Assembly: GCF_001422045.1 (NCBI RefSeq)
Contig: NZ_LMLW01000010.1
Location: 317,489-381,488, forward strand
Source: Sphingomonas sp. Leaf242
GTDB lineage: Bacteria; Pseudomonadota; Alphaproteobacteria; Sphingomonadales; Sphingomonadaceae
Direction of reading: 5' to 3'
Length of the DNA stretch: 64,000 bases
In this document: positions 33,636 through 43,487 of the stretch, one piece after another
Position numbering within the stretch: position 1 is the stretch's first letter
Layout of the letters: the number at the start of each line of letters is the position of its first letter
Program-made: the position numbers and the translations under genes
The notes under the pieces: model-generated
The model's input: only the letters and a program-made list of their open reading frames with translations
What the model was told of the DNA's origin: nothing
Database searches by the model: none

Positions 33636-34427
33636 ATGCACATCGACCTGACCGGCCAGGCCGCGATCATCACCGGCGCGAGCTCGGGACTGGGGCGCGC
33701 GGCCGCGATCGCCTTCGCCGCCGCCGGTGCAGCCGTCGCGGTCAACTACAACAGCAGCGAGGACAAGGCGCGCGAGGTCGTCGACACGATCGTCCAGGCC
33801 GGCGGCAAGGCCTTCGCGTGCGCGGCGGACACGTCGGACGAGGGGGCGGTGATCCGGATGTTCGACGAGACCGCCAAGCGGTTCGGCGGCGTCGACATCG
33901 TCTTCGCCAATGCGGGCATGCAGAAGGACGCGGCCTATGCCGAGATGACGATCGCGGACTGGAAGCAGGTCATCGACGTCAACCTGACCGGGCAGTTCCT
34001 GGTGACTCGCGAGGCCGTACGCCGGTTTCGCCAACAGGGCGACCGCGGCGTCAGCCGGGCGATCGGCAAGATCCTCTTCATGAGTTCGGTGCACGAGGTC
34101 ATTCCGTGGGCGGGTCATGCCAACTATGCCGCGTCGAAGGGGGGCAGCGGCATGCTGATGCGGACGCTCGCGCAGGAAGTGGCGGGCGATAGCATCCGCG
34201 TGAACGGCATCGCCCCCGGCGCGATCGCCACCGCGATCAACGCGGATGCGACGGCCGATCAGGACAAGCTGCTCGAACTGATCCCCTATGGTCGGGTCGG
34301 AGATCCCGACGATGTCGCGCGCGCCGCGCTGTTCCTGGTGTCTGACGCTGCCGACTATATCGTCGGATCGACGCTCACGATCGACGGCGCGATGTCGCTG
34401 TACCCAGGCTTCCGCGATAATGGCTGA
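33636..34427 (+). CDS. SDR, glucose 1-dehydrogenase-like
   Basis: A 263-residue classical SDR. It has the cofactor motif TGASSGLGRAAA, the structural NAGMQKDA, and the Ser-Tyr-Lys triad in MSSVHEVIPWAGHANYAASKGGSGM, ending with the standard VGSTLTIDGAMSLYPGF. The sequence pattern fits the glucose 1-dehydrogenase group, which oxidises glucose to gluconolactone with NAD(P). Its stop overlaps the GH15 start by eight bases, so glucose released by that enzyme is a plausible substrate. The ATG at 33636 lies 24 bases after an AAAGAC-like weak site; no other start fits better. Confidence 0.85.
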   Translation: MHIDLTGQAAIITGASSGLGRAAAIAFAAAGAAVAVNYNSSEDKAREVVDTIVQAGGKAFACAADTSDEGAVIRMFDETAKRFGGVDIVFANAGMQKDAAYAEMTIADWKQVIDVNLTGQFLVTREAVRRFRQQGDRGVSRAIGKILFMSSVHEVIPWAGHANYAASKGGSGMLMRTLAQEVAGDSIRVNGIAPGAIATAINADATADQDKLLELIPYGRVGDPDDVARAALFLVSDAADYIVGSTLTIDGAMSLYPGFRDNG

Positions 34428-36324
34428 TGCCGCCAAGCCGGTCACGGGCGGCCGTGCGTCGGATCGAAACGTGTCGGGCTCACCAGAGTCCTCGCAGATC
34501 GCCGACCACGGCGCGATCGGCAATCTGGAGACGATCGCGCTTGTCGATACCGCGGGCACGATCGACTATCTGTGCTGGCCGTGCCTCGATAGTCCGTCGG
34601 TGTTCGCGCGCCTGCTCGATGCCGAAAAGGGGGGCCATTTCTCGATCGAGCCCGATCTCGATGGCGCCCGGGTCGTCCAGATGTACGTGCCGGAAACCAA
34701 CATCCTGATGACCCGCTGGATGGGGACGCAGGCAAGCGTCGATCTCGTCGACCTGATGCCGGTCGGTGACAATCGGAACGAGGTCCCGCCGCGACTGGTT
34801 CGTCGGATCACGTGCACGCGGGGCCGCGCGACGGTCCGTATCCGCTGCGCACCGCGGTTCGATTACGGCGCGATAGGCCGCGCCGCCTCCGTCACCGCGT
34901 CGTTCACCGCCGACGAGAACGGGAGCGCACCCGGCGTTTCACGCGGCCGGTTCGATCATGAAACCGGGCTCGCGCTGGCGTTGCACGGCAAGGGAACGCT
35001 CGTCGCCGACGGGCAAGACCTCGTCGCCGAGATCGAGCTTGCCGAAGACGAGACCGTGTCGCTGGTCCTCAGCAACCCCGACGACGTGTCGCTGGGCGCG
35101 TCCGCGCTCGATGCGGTCGTCGAGAAGGATATCGGCTATTGGCGGAACTGGAGCCGGCAATCGATGTACCGCGGCCGCTGGCGCGAGACGGTCGAGCGGT
35201 CGGCGATGCTGTTGAAGCTGCTGACCTCGCGCAAGCACGGATCGATCGCGGCGGCGGCGACGTTCGGCCTGCCCGAGGCACCGGGCGGCGTCCGCAACTG
35301 GGATTATCGCGCGACGTGGATCCGCGACTCTTCGTTCACCGTCTACGCGCTGCTCCGGCTCGGCTATCAGGGCGAGGCGGTCGACTTCCTCCACTGGGCG
35401 ATGGACCGCACGTCTGAGTGCACGGACGGCAGCATCGGCGTCATGTTCGCGCTCGACGGCGGCCCGGTGGCATCCGAACGCAAGCTCGAGCTCGGCGGCT
35501 TCGAAGGCGCCGGCCCGATCGTAGTTGGCAACGATGCCAATATTCAGGTCCAGCACGACATCTACGGCGCGCTGCTTGACGCCGTCTATCTCGGCAGCAA
35601 ATACGGAGAGCCGCCCTCGCATGACAGCTGGCAAAACATCATCCGGGTCGTCGATCAGGTCTGCGAGACGTGGCAGACCCCCGATTCCGGGATCTGGGAG
35701 GTGCGCGGGCCAACCAAGCATTATCTCCACTCGCGACTGATGAGCTGGGTCGCGGTCGATCGCGCGGTGCGGCTGGCGCAGAAGCGTTCGCTCCCCGCGC
35801 CGCTGGTACGCTGGGCGGAAACGCGGACCGCGATCCACGACGATATCTGGGCCAATTTCTGGGACGAGACGCTGGGGCGATTCGTCCGCGCGACGGGGAA
35901 TACGCCCGCGGACAAGGCGGTCGACGGCGCGCTGTTGATGATGCCGCTGGTCCGCTTCGTCGGCCCCACCGACCCGAAATGGCTCGCGACGCTCGACGCG
36001 ATCGGCGCGGATCTGTCCGACGATGGGCAAGTCTATCGCTACAAGATCGACGACGGGCTGCCGGGGCAGGAGGGGACCTTCGTCGCCTGCTCGTTCTGGT
36101 ATGTCGAATGCCTTGCGCGTGCCGGTCGTCTCGACGAGGCGCGGTTCAACTTCGAAAAGCTGCTCGCTCACGGCAATCACCTCGGCCTGTTCGCCGAGGA
36201 GATCGCGCAGGACGGCACGTTCCTCGGCAATTTCCCGCAAGGGTTCAGCCACCTCGCGCTGATCAGCGCCGCCTTCTATCTCGATCGTGCGCTCGACGAT
36301 GGCGGCCCCCGCGCCTGGGGTTGA
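34420..36324 (+). CDS. Glycoside hydrolase family 15 (glucoamylase/trehalase-like)
   Basis: A 634-residue GH15 protein with the N-terminal beta domain (IADHGAIGNLETIALVDTAGTIDYLCWPCLDSPSVFARLLD) and the (alpha/alpha)6 barrel: GVRNWDYRATWIRDSSFTVYAL, NDANIQVQHDIYGALLDAV, the proposed catalytic acid E427 in SGIWEVRGPTKHY and the catalytic base near E593-E594 in LFAEEIAQDG...FPQGFSHLAL. Bacterial relatives include glucoamylases and trehalases, so either glucan or trehalose may be the substrate. It has no signal peptide. A 13-bp perfect hairpin follows. Located beside glucan and trehalose genes, trehalose hydrolysis deserves attention. Confidence 0.88.
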   Translation: MADAAKPVTGGRASDRNVSGSPESSQIADHGAIGNLETIALVDTAGTIDYLCWPCLDSPSVFARLLDAEKGGHFSIEPDLDGARVVQMYVPETNILMTRWMGTQASVDLVDLMPVGDNRNEVPPRLVRRITCTRGRATVRIRCAPRFDYGAIGRAASVTASFTADENGSAPGVSRGRFDHETGLALALHGKGTLVADGQDLVAEIELAEDETVSLVLSNPDDVSLGASALDAVVEKDIGYWRNWSRQSMYRGRWRETVERSAMLLKLLTSRKHGSIAAAATFGLPEAPGGVRNWDYRATWIRDSSFTVYALLRLGYQGEAVDFLHWAMDRTSECTDGSIGVMFALDGGPVASERKLELGGFEGAGPIVVGNDANIQVQHDIYGALLDAVYLGSKYGEPPSHDSWQNIIRVVDQVCETWQTPDSGIWEVRGPTKHYLHSRLMSWVAVDRAVRLAQKRSLPAPLVRWAETRTAIHDDIWANFWDETLGRFVRATGNTPADKAVDGALLMMPLVRFVGPTDPKWLATLDAIGADLSDDGQVYRYKIDDGLPGQEGTFVACSFWYVECLARAGRLDEARFNFEKLLAHGNHLGLFAEEIAQDGTFLGNFPQGFSHLALISAAFYLDRALDDGGPRAWG

Positions 36325-36367
36325 GCGCTGAGCTTGGCCGACAGTAATCGTGCTGATGCAGCGCGTT

Positions 36368-36402
36368 GGCGCCGTTCCCTCAGTCGGTAAGGGAACGGCG
36401 CC
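36368..36402. terminator. Strong bidirectional hairpin
   Basis: Thirteen perfect base pairs (36368-36380 with 36390-36402; GGCGCCGTTCCCT / AGGGAACGGCGCC) and a 9-base loop, between the convergent GH15 and Old Yellow Enzyme genes. No T-tract follows on either strand, but position and stability fit transcription termination. Confidence 0.7.
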
Positions 36403-36420
36403 GCTGGACGGTGGGTCCGC

Positions 36421-37524
36421 CTACCCCTCGAACAGATCCTTATACTGCCGAGGCTGCGACCGCAGATACTGCTTCGGCGCCTTCACTTTACCCCCAAGAT
36501 GCGCCGCCGCATGCCAAGGCCAGCGCGGATCGTACAGGATCGTCCTAGCCAGCGCGATCATGTCTGCATCGCCCGTCCCGACGATCGCCTCGGCCTGTTC
36601 GAAATCGGTGATCAGCCCGACTGCGACGACCGGGATCGACACCGCCTGCTTCACCGCCCGCGCGAGCGGCACCTGATAGCTCGGTCCGACCGGGATCTGC
36701 TGCGCGGGCGTGATCCCACCGCTCGATACGTGGATCGCACTGCAACCGCGCGCCTCCAGAGCCTTCGCGAACGCCACCGTCTGCTCCAAACCCCAACCGC
36801 CCTCGGCCCAGTCGGTCCCCGACACGCGCATCGTCACCGCGCGCTCCGCCGGAAACGCAGCCCGAACAGCATCGAACACCTCAAGCGGGAACCGCATCCG
36901 GTTCTCCAGACTGCCGCCATACTCGTCCTCGCGCCGGTTCGACAACGGCGACAGGAACTCGTGCAACAGATACCCATGCGCTGCATGCAACTGCACCGCG
37001 TCGATCCCGAGCCGCGCCGCACGCACCGTCGCCGCCACGAACGCATCGCGGATTTGCGCCAGCCCCTCAGCGTCGAGCGCGACCGGCGCATTCTCCTCCG
37101 GCAGGAACGGCACCGTCGAAGGTCCCTCGGTCTGCCACCCGTTCGGCTCGCCCGGTGCGATCTGGAGTCCGCCCTTCCAGGGCACCTCGCACGACGCCTT
37201 GCGCCCCGCATGCGACAACTGGATCGCGATCGGCATGTCCGACCAGCGCCGCACGCTCTCGATCACCCCCGCCATCGCCGCCTCGGTCGCATCGTCGTAC
37301 AGCCCGACGTCGCCATGCGTGATCCGACCCTCGGGCAGCACCGCGCTCGCCTCGATCGTCAGCAGCGCCGCGCCCGACAGCGCGAGCTGCCCCAGATGGA
37401 TCTGGTGCCAGTCGTTCATGCAGCCGTTGGTCGCCGAATACTGGCACATCGGCGCGATCACGATTCGGTTCGCGAGCGTGAGATTGCCGACCTGGAGCGG
37501 CTCGAACAGTTTGGGCCCGCTCAT
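36421..37524 (-). CDS. NADH:flavin oxidoreductase, Old Yellow Enzyme (YqjM-like)
   Basis: A 367-residue FMN enzyme of the Old Yellow Enzyme family that reduces activated alkenes with NAD(P)H. The N-terminal LANRIVIAPMCQYSA (Cys typical of the thermophilic-like YqjM class), IQLSHAGRKAS, the substrate-binding HAAHGYLLHEFLSPLSNRR (His-His pair type) and IVGTGDADMIALARTILYDPRW are all present. Length is typical. The gene lies alone between the GH15 and glgX genes on the opposite strand. Its physiological substrate is unknown. Confidence 0.92.
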   Translation of the reverse strand: MSGPKLFEPLQVGNLTLANRIVIAPMCQYSATNGCMNDWHQIHLGQLALSGAALLTIEASAVLPEGRITHGDVGLYDDATEAAMAGVIESVRRWSDMPIAIQLSHAGRKASCEVPWKGGLQIAPGEPNGWQTEGPSTVPFLPEENAPVALDAEGLAQIRDAFVAATVRAARLGIDAVQLHAAHGYLLHEFLSPLSNRREDEYGGSLENRMRFPLEVFDAVRAAFPAERAVTMRVSGTDWAEGGWGLEQTVAFAKALEARGCSAIHVSSGGITPAQQIPVGPSYQVPLARAVKQAVSIPVVAVGLITDFEQAEAIVGTGDADMIALARTILYDPRWPWHAAAHLGGKVKAPKQYLRSQPRQYKDLFEG

Positions 37525-37708
37525 GCGGCGATCGATCGGATGGTGGAAGGCATGCGCATGTCCCTTGATCTGTGAGAAGGTGCGGCGAAAACTCGCTGCT
37601 GCCTGCGGAACATAGGAACGGGCGGGCGGGTTTCACGGCAAGGAATGCTGCACCGCGATAAAGTTGGTCCCGCAGCACGACGATTACGACACGAAAAGGG
37701 TCCTCGCA

Positions 37709-39811
37709 TTGCATCTACTGCCCGACACGCTCGACGCCGGCTCGGCCTATCCCCTCGGCGCGACCTTCGACGGCCTCGGCGTCAACTTCGCGGTCTATTC
37801 CGCTAATGCCGAGAAGATCGAACTCTGCGTCTATGACGAGACCGGCCGCCGCGAGCTGAAGCGCTATCCGCTGCCAGAATGGACGGACGAAGTCTGGCAC
37901 GGCTACCTCCCCGACGCGCAGCCCGGCCTCGTCTACGGCTATCGCGCGCATGGCCGGTACGCGCCCGAGGAAGGCCACCGCTTCAACCCGAACAAGCTGC
38001 TGCTCGATCCCTACGCCAAGCAGATGATCGGCGAACTCCGCTGGACCGACGCGATGTACGGATACCAGGTCAAGTCGCCCCGCGCGGACCTGAGCTTCGA
38101 CAAGCGCGACAGCGCGCTGACGATGCCCAAGGGCGTCGTGACCGACAGCCATTTCGATTGGTCGCGCGACGTACGGCCCAATACGCCCTGGTCCGAGACG
38201 GTGATCTACGAGGCGCATACCAAGGGCCTGACCAAGCTGTTCGAGGAGGTCCAGCCCTCCGAACGCGGCACCTTCGCTGCGCTTGGCAACCCCAAGGTCA
38301 TCGATCACCTCAAGCGCCTCGGCGTCACCGCGCTCGAGCTGCTGCCGATCCACACCTACATTCAGGACCGCTTCCTCCAGGAAAAGGGCCTGCGCAACTA
38401 TTGGGGCTACAACACCCTCAATTTCTTCACGCCCGAGCGCTCGTTCTTCGCGACCGACAGCCACGACGAACTCCGCCGTTCGATCCGCCGCCTGCACGCC
38501 GCCGGGATCGAGGTGATCCTCGACGTCGTCTACAACCACACCTGCGAAGGCTCCGAACAGGGCCCGACGCTCTCCTGGCGCGGTCTCGACAACGCGAGCT
38601 ACTACCGCCTCGTCAAGGACGACCCCCGCTATTCCATCAACGACACCGGCACCGGCAACACGCTGAACCTCACCAAGGCGCGCGTCATCCAGATGGTCGC
38701 GGACTCGCTCCGCTACTGGGCGACCAGCTTCGGCATCGACGGCTTCCGCTTCGATCTCGGCCTGACGCTGGGCCGGACGGACACCGGCTTCGATCCCGGC
38801 GCAGGCTTTTTCGACGTGCTCCGCCAGGATCCCGTGCTCGGCAGGCTGAAGCTCATCACCGAGCCCTGGGACATCGGCCCCGGCGGCTACCAGCTCGGCA
38901 ACTTCCCCCCCGGTTTTGCCGAGTGGAACGACAAGTACCGCGATACCGTGCGGAAGTTCTGGCGCGGTGACCACGCGCAGCGCGCCGATCTTGCCGCCCG
39001 CCTGACCGGCTCGGCCGACCTGTTCGACCGCCGGGCGCGCCGCCCTTGGGCGAGCGTCAACCTGCTCGGTGCGCACGATGGCTACACGCTCGCCGACACC
39101 GTCGCCTACGAGGAGCGCCACAACGAGGCGAACGGCGAAGACAATAACGACGGCCACTCGAACAACTGCTCGCGCAACTGGGGCGTCGAAGGCCCGACCG
39201 AAGACCCCGCGATCCTCGAGACCCGGTCGCGCGTGATGCGGTCGATGCTGACCACCTTGTTCGCCTCGCTCGGCACGCCGATGCTGGTGGCGGGCGACGA
39301 GTTCGGCCGTACGCAGAACGGCAACAATAACGCGTATTGCCAGGACAACGAGATCAGCTGGCTCGACTGGAACAAGGCGAAGTCGCCGGAGGGCGACGGG
39401 CTGATCGACTTCACCGCGCGCCTGATCGCCCTCCGCCGCGACTACCCGATGCTCCGCGCCGGCAACTTCCTCTACGGTGAGGATACGCCCGCGGAAGGCC
39501 TCAAGGACATAGAATGGTGGGACGAGCGCGGTCTGCAACTGACGCCGGAGGACTGGGAAAACACCAACGGCCGCGCACTGGTGATGCGCCGCGCGTGCGA
39601 GCAGGAGTCGGGTGAGGTGCAGGTTATCTCATTGCTGCTCAACGCGTCGGAAGGCCCGCTCACTTTCCATATGCCGCCGCCTGCAGAGGTCGAGCGCACC
39701 GTGCTGATCGACAGCAGCAAGCCGGAGCAGGGTGCGACTTTAATCAAGGACAGCTACGAACTGCCGCAACAGGGCGCGGCGCTACTCTCCTGGACGATCG
39801 CAGCGGCATGA
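37709..39811 (+). CDS. glgX: Glycogen debranching enzyme GlgX
   Basis: A 700-residue GH13 isoamylase-type enzyme that hydrolyses alpha-1,6 branch points of phosphorylase-trimmed glycogen. An N-terminal carbohydrate module (AYPLGATFDGLGVNFAVYSAN) precedes the barrel; motifs are DVVYNHTCEG, the nucleophile in GFRFDLGLTLGRT, the acid/base in LITEPWDIGPGGY, and LLGAHDGYTL. The start is TTG at 37709 with AAAAGGG about eight bases before it; the frame opens at TTG 37664. It overlaps treZ by four bases, so it is first in a glycogen-to-trehalose operon. Confidence 0.95.
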   Translation: MHLLPDTLDAGSAYPLGATFDGLGVNFAVYSANAEKIELCVYDETGRRELKRYPLPEWTDEVWHGYLPDAQPGLVYGYRAHGRYAPEEGHRFNPNKLLLDPYAKQMIGELRWTDAMYGYQVKSPRADLSFDKRDSALTMPKGVVTDSHFDWSRDVRPNTPWSETVIYEAHTKGLTKLFEEVQPSERGTFAALGNPKVIDHLKRLGVTALELLPIHTYIQDRFLQEKGLRNYWGYNTLNFFTPERSFFATDSHDELRRSIRRLHAAGIEVILDVVYNHTCEGSEQGPTLSWRGLDNASYYRLVKDDPRYSINDTGTGNTLNLTKARVIQMVADSLRYWATSFGIDGFRFDLGLTLGRTDTGFDPGAGFFDVLRQDPVLGRLKLITEPWDIGPGGYQLGNFPPGFAEWNDKYRDTVRKFWRGDHAQRADLAARLTGSADLFDRRARRPWASVNLLGAHDGYTLADTVAYEERHNEANGEDNNDGHSNNCSRNWGVEGPTEDPAILETRSRVMRSMLTTLFASLGTPMLVAGDEFGRTQNGNNNAYCQDNEISWLDWNKAKSPEGDGLIDFTARLIALRRDYPMLRAGNFLYGEDTPAEGLKDIEWWDERGLQLTPEDWENTNGRALVMRRACEQESGEVQVISLLLNASEGPLTFHMPPPAEVERTVLIDSSKPEQGATLIKDSYELPQQGAALLSWTIAAA

Positions 39812-41514
39812 CCTGGGGACCGACGCTCGCCGATGACGGGACGGTCTTCCGTCTCTGGGCACCTGACCGCGATGCGGTGACGCTCGAGATCGCCGACGGC
39901 GACGCGGTCCCGATGACCCCCGCACCGGAGGGTTGGTTCAGCGCTAGAGCTCCGGTCGGCGCCGGTGCTCGGTATCGGTTCCGGCTCGCGGACGACCTGA
40001 CCGTCCCAGACCCCGCCGCACGGGCACAAGACGGTGGCGTCCACGGCTGGAGCGTGGTCGTCGACCGTGACGCCTACGCGTGGCGCACCCCGGACTGGCG
40101 CGGCCGACCGTGGGAAGAGATGGTCATCCAGGAGGTCCATGTCGGCACGCTCGGCGGCTTCGCCGGCGTCGTGGACCACCTCCCGGCGATCGCCGAACTC
40201 GGCATCACGGGAGTCGAACTCATGCCCGTCAATGCGTTCGGCGGCACCCGCAACTGGGGCTATGACGGCGTGCTCCCCTACGCCCCCGCCGAAAGCTACG
40301 GGACGCCCGATGAATTGAAGGCGCTGGTCGACCGCGCGCACGAACTCGGTTTTGCCGTGTTTCTCGACGTGGTCTACAACCACTTCGGCCCCGACGGAAA
40401 CTACCTCGGCGCCTATGCAAAGGGCTTCTTCCACCCCGAGGTCGACACCCCCTGGGGTGGTGCGGTCGCGGTCGACCAGGCGCCGGTCCACCGCTATTTC
40501 GTCGACAACGCGCTGATGTGGCTGAACGAGTACAAGTTCGACGGCCTCCGTTTCGACGCGGTCCACGCGATCGAGAACGACGCCTTCCTCGACGCAATGG
40601 CCGCCGAACTCCGCGAGAAGACCGCCGGCCGCTACGTCCACCTCGTTCTCGAAAACGAAGGCAACGACGCCGACCGGCTTCACCCCGCCGCGTTCGACGC
40701 GCAGTGGAACGACGACTTCCACAACGTCCTCCACGTCCTGCTTACCGGCGAGACCAGCGCCTATTACGCCGACTTCGCCGACCGCCCCGCCGAACGCCTC
40801 GCGCGCTGCCTCGGCGAAGGCTTCATCTACCAGGGCGAAGGCTCCCCGAACCATGATGGCAAGCCGCGCGGTAAACCCAGTGCGCACCTGTCACCGACCG
40901 CGTTCGTCGCGTTCCTCCAGAACCACGACCAGATCGGCAACCGCGCGCTGGGCGAACGCCTGACGCTGCTCGCCGACCACCAGAAGCTCCGCGCCGCCAC
41001 CGCATTGCTGCTGCTCGGCCCGCAGATACCCTTGCTCTTCATCGGCGACGAGCACGGGAGCGAAAGCCCGTTCCTGTTCTTCACCGACTTCCACGACGAG
41101 TTAGCGGACGCGGTGCGCGAAGGTCGGCGCAAGGAATTCGCCAAGTTCGCCGCCTTCGCCGATCCCGAAGCGCGCGAGGCAATCCCCGACCCAAACGCGC
41201 ATGAAACCTTCCTCCAATCGCGAGCACGGCCCGGTGCCGACGCGGCCGAGTGGCAGGACCTGTACCGCACCCTGCTCAAGATCCGACACGAGCAAATCAT
41301 TCCCCGCCTGCGCGACACGACCGCGATCGGCGCCGAAGCGATCGGGGAGGGGGCCGTTGTTGCGCGCTGGAAAATGGGTGACGGCGCAATCCTGACAATT
41401 GCGCTCAACCTCGGCGACGATGTCGTTGATTTTCCTGCAATAGAGGCTTCGCCAATCTTCGCCGAGGGCGAACCGGGGGAGGCTGCCAGCGTGGCAGTCT
41501 GGCTGGATCGATGA
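39808..41514 (+). CDS. treZ: Malto-oligosyltrehalose trehalohydrolase
   Basis: A 568-residue GH13 enzyme that releases free trehalose from the reducing end of maltooligosyl-trehalose. It has an N-terminal beta domain (VFRLWAPDRDAVTLEIADG), then MVIQEVHVGTLGGFAGVVDHLPAIAELGITGVELMPVNAF, VYNHFGPDGNYLG, the nucleophile D250 in LRFDAVHAI, the acidic residue in LENEGND and FLQNHDQIGNR. It is coupled to glgX (ATGA) and to malQ by overlapping stop and start codons. Together with TreY it completes the TreY/TreZ trehalose route. Confidence 0.95.
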   Translation: MTWGPTLADDGTVFRLWAPDRDAVTLEIADGDAVPMTPAPEGWFSARAPVGAGARYRFRLADDLTVPDPAARAQDGGVHGWSVVVDRDAYAWRTPDWRGRPWEEMVIQEVHVGTLGGFAGVVDHLPAIAELGITGVELMPVNAFGGTRNWGYDGVLPYAPAESYGTPDELKALVDRAHELGFAVFLDVVYNHFGPDGNYLGAYAKGFFHPEVDTPWGGAVAVDQAPVHRYFVDNALMWLNEYKFDGLRFDAVHAIENDAFLDAMAAELREKTAGRYVHLVLENEGNDADRLHPAAFDAQWNDDFHNVLHVLLTGETSAYYADFADRPAERLARCLGEGFIYQGEGSPNHDGKPRGKPSAHLSPTAFVAFLQNHDQIGNRALGERLTLLADHQKLRAATALLLLGPQIPLLFIGDEHGSESPFLFFTDFHDELADAVREGRRKEFAKFAAFADPEAREAIPDPNAHETFLQSRARPGADAAEWQDLYRTLLKIRHEQIIPRLRDTTAIGAEAIGEGAVVARWKMGDGAILTIALNLGDDVVDFPAIEASPIFAEGEPGEAASVAVWLDR

Positions 41515-43487
41515 GCAGCCTCCGAACACTCGCGGTCGCGGCCGGCCTGCAACCCGAATGGCAGGACGCAGCCGGTCGTCGCCAGACCGTCGCCGACCAC
41601 GCGTTACAGGCAATCCTGGATCGTCTCGTCCATCCGTCCGGAAGTAAAAAGCAGATCGCCGAAAGCCTCGCCGCGATCGAAGCTCGAAACGAGCAGGGTG
41701 TCCGTTTCCTGTCCGTCGATGTGGGAGCCCCGATCCGGCTGGTATCAAATGTATCAGGCAAAGCCGAACTTACGTTCGAGGACGGTACGACGCACGCGGT
41801 CACGGTCGATAACGGCGAGTTGAGTCCGATAAGCAAGAGCGGCTACCACACGCTTGAAATCAATGGCGAAGTCATCGACATTCTCGTCGCGCCGCGCCGC
41901 TGTTACACGATCGCCGACGCCCTATCGGGCCGCAAACTCTGGGCGCCCGCCGTCCAGATCCCGAGCCTCCGCACCGACGCACCGAAGGCGTTAGGTGACT
42001 TCGTTTCGCTAGCCGATGCCGCCCGAGCCTTCGGCCATTGCGGCGCCGATGCCCTCGCGATCAGCCCCACCCACGCGCTGTTCCCCGCCGACGCCAGCCG
42101 GTATAGCCCCTACGCACCCTCGAGCCGACAATTCCTCAACGGCCTGTACGGTGACCCGGTCGCATTCGGTACACAGTCCGACATCCGCGACTTTCCCGAA
42201 CTGATCGATTGGCACGCCGCGATCCCGGAAAAGCTCGCGCAACTACGCAAGAGCTTCGACCAAACGCTTTCACAGATTGAAGAAACCCTGACAACGTTCA
42301 GGCGACAAGGTGGCGACGACCTCGAACGCCATGCCGAGTTCGACGCCCTCCACGCGCACTTCTTCGCGACCACCGGTGCACGCGGCTGGCAGCAATGGCC
42401 GACCGAGTATCACGATCCTGCCAGCCCTACCGTCCGCCGCTTCGTCACGGAGCATGCGGACGACGTCACGTTCTACATCTTCCTCCAGTGGTTAGCGCGC
42501 CGCGACCTCGACGCCGCGCAGACGGCCGCCAAGGACGCCGGCATGGCGATCGGCCTCATCGCAGATCTCGCCGTCGGCATGGACCCCGGCGGCAGCCACG
42601 GCTGGAGCCGACGCAGCGACTTGCTCACCGGCCTCTCGATCGGCGCGCCGCCCGATCCGCTCGGCCCCGACGGACAAAGCTGGGGCATCACCGGGTTCGA
42701 CCCACAAGCCCTGCGCGACACCGGCTTTGCCCCCTTCATCGCGACGATCCGTTCGGCGCTCGCACACGCCGGTGGCATCCGCATCGACCACGCGTTCGGC
42801 CTCCGCCGCCTCTGGGTCGTCCCCGAAGGTGCGTCTGCCGCGGAGGGCGCATACCTCGACATGCCGTTCGAAGACTTGATGCGGATCGTCGCGATGGAAT
42901 CGCAGCGTGCCGAGGCGATCGTGATCGGCGAAGACCTCGGTACCGTACCCGACGGGTTCCGCGAGGCGATGGACGCCCGTGCCATGCTCGGCATGCGCGT
43001 CCTCTGGTTCGAGCGCGACGCGGACGGCTTCGTCCCCCCCGCCAGATGGTCGACCGACGCGGTAGCGATGACCGGTACGCACGACCTTGCCACCGTCGCT
43101 GGCTGGTGGAGCGGCCGCGATATCGACTGGACGTGGAACCTCGGACGCAAGTCCGACGCTGCCGACAAACCCACGGACCTCGCCGCCCGCGCCGAGGACC
43201 GCGTCGCGCTCTGGTCTGCATTCCACACCGGCACCGAACAGCCAACCCCCGAAGACACCGATCCGGTCGTCGACGCCGCCGTTGCCCATGTCGCCAGCAC
43301 GCCCTGCGCGCTCGCCATCATCCCGATCGAGGATCTCGCCGGACTGGTCGAGCAACCCAACCTCCCCGGCACGATCGACGAACACCCCAACTGGCGCCGC
43401 CGCATGCCCGACACGATCGAGGCGCTGCTCGCCCGCCCCGAAGTCGCCGCCCGCATCGACACGCTCAACGCCACGAGACCCGCATGA
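41511..43487 (+). CDS. malQ: 4-alpha-glucanotransferase
   Basis: A 658-residue GH77 amylomaltase that disproportionates maltodextrins. The domain order is an N-terminal cap, then a barrel with FVSLADAARAFG, QSWGITGFDPQALRDTGFAPFI, the nucleophile in GGIRIDHAFGLRRLW, the acid/base in VIGEDLGTVPDGFREAM, and MTGTHDLATVAGWWSG. It lies between treZ and treY, coupled to both by four-base overlaps. Its role here would be to lengthen or recycle short glucans left by TreY and TreZ. The N-terminal 130 residues diverge from textbook MalQ but the core is clear. Confidence 0.94.
   Translation: MSSLRTLAVAAGLQPEWQDAAGRRQTVADHALQAILDRLVHPSGSKKQIAESLAAIEARNEQGVRFLSVDVGAPIRLVSNVSGKAELTFEDGTTHAVTVDNGELSPISKSGYHTLEINGEVIDILVAPRRCYTIADALSGRKLWAPAVQIPSLRTDAPKALGDFVSLADAARAFGHCGADALAISPTHALFPADASRYSPYAPSSRQFLNGLYGDPVAFGTQSDIRDFPELIDWHAAIPEKLAQLRKSFDQTLSQIEETLTTFRRQGGDDLERHAEFDALHAHFFATTGARGWQQWPTEYHDPASPTVRRFVTEHADDVTFYIFLQWLARRDLDAAQTAAKDAGMAIGLIADLAVGMDPGGSHGWSRRSDLLTGLSIGAPPDPLGPDGQSWGITGFDPQALRDTGFAPFIATIRSALAHAGGIRIDHAFGLRRLWVVPEGASAAEGAYLDMPFEDLMRIVAMESQRAEAIVIGEDLGTVPDGFREAMDARAMLGMRVLWFERDADGFVPPARWSTDAVAMTGTHDLATVAGWWSGRDIDWTWNLGRKSDAADKPTDLAARAEDRVALWSAFHTGTEQPTPEDTDPVVDAAVAHVASTPCALAIIPIEDLAGLVEQPNLPGTIDEHPNWRRRMPDTIEALLARPEVAARIDTLNATRPA

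Noticed and set aside
33509..33640. Open frame starting MAIRLSCVRF upstream of the glucose dehydrogenase-like SDR
   Set aside because: Runs out of frame into the SDR coding sequence as an Arg-rich shadow; no independent support.
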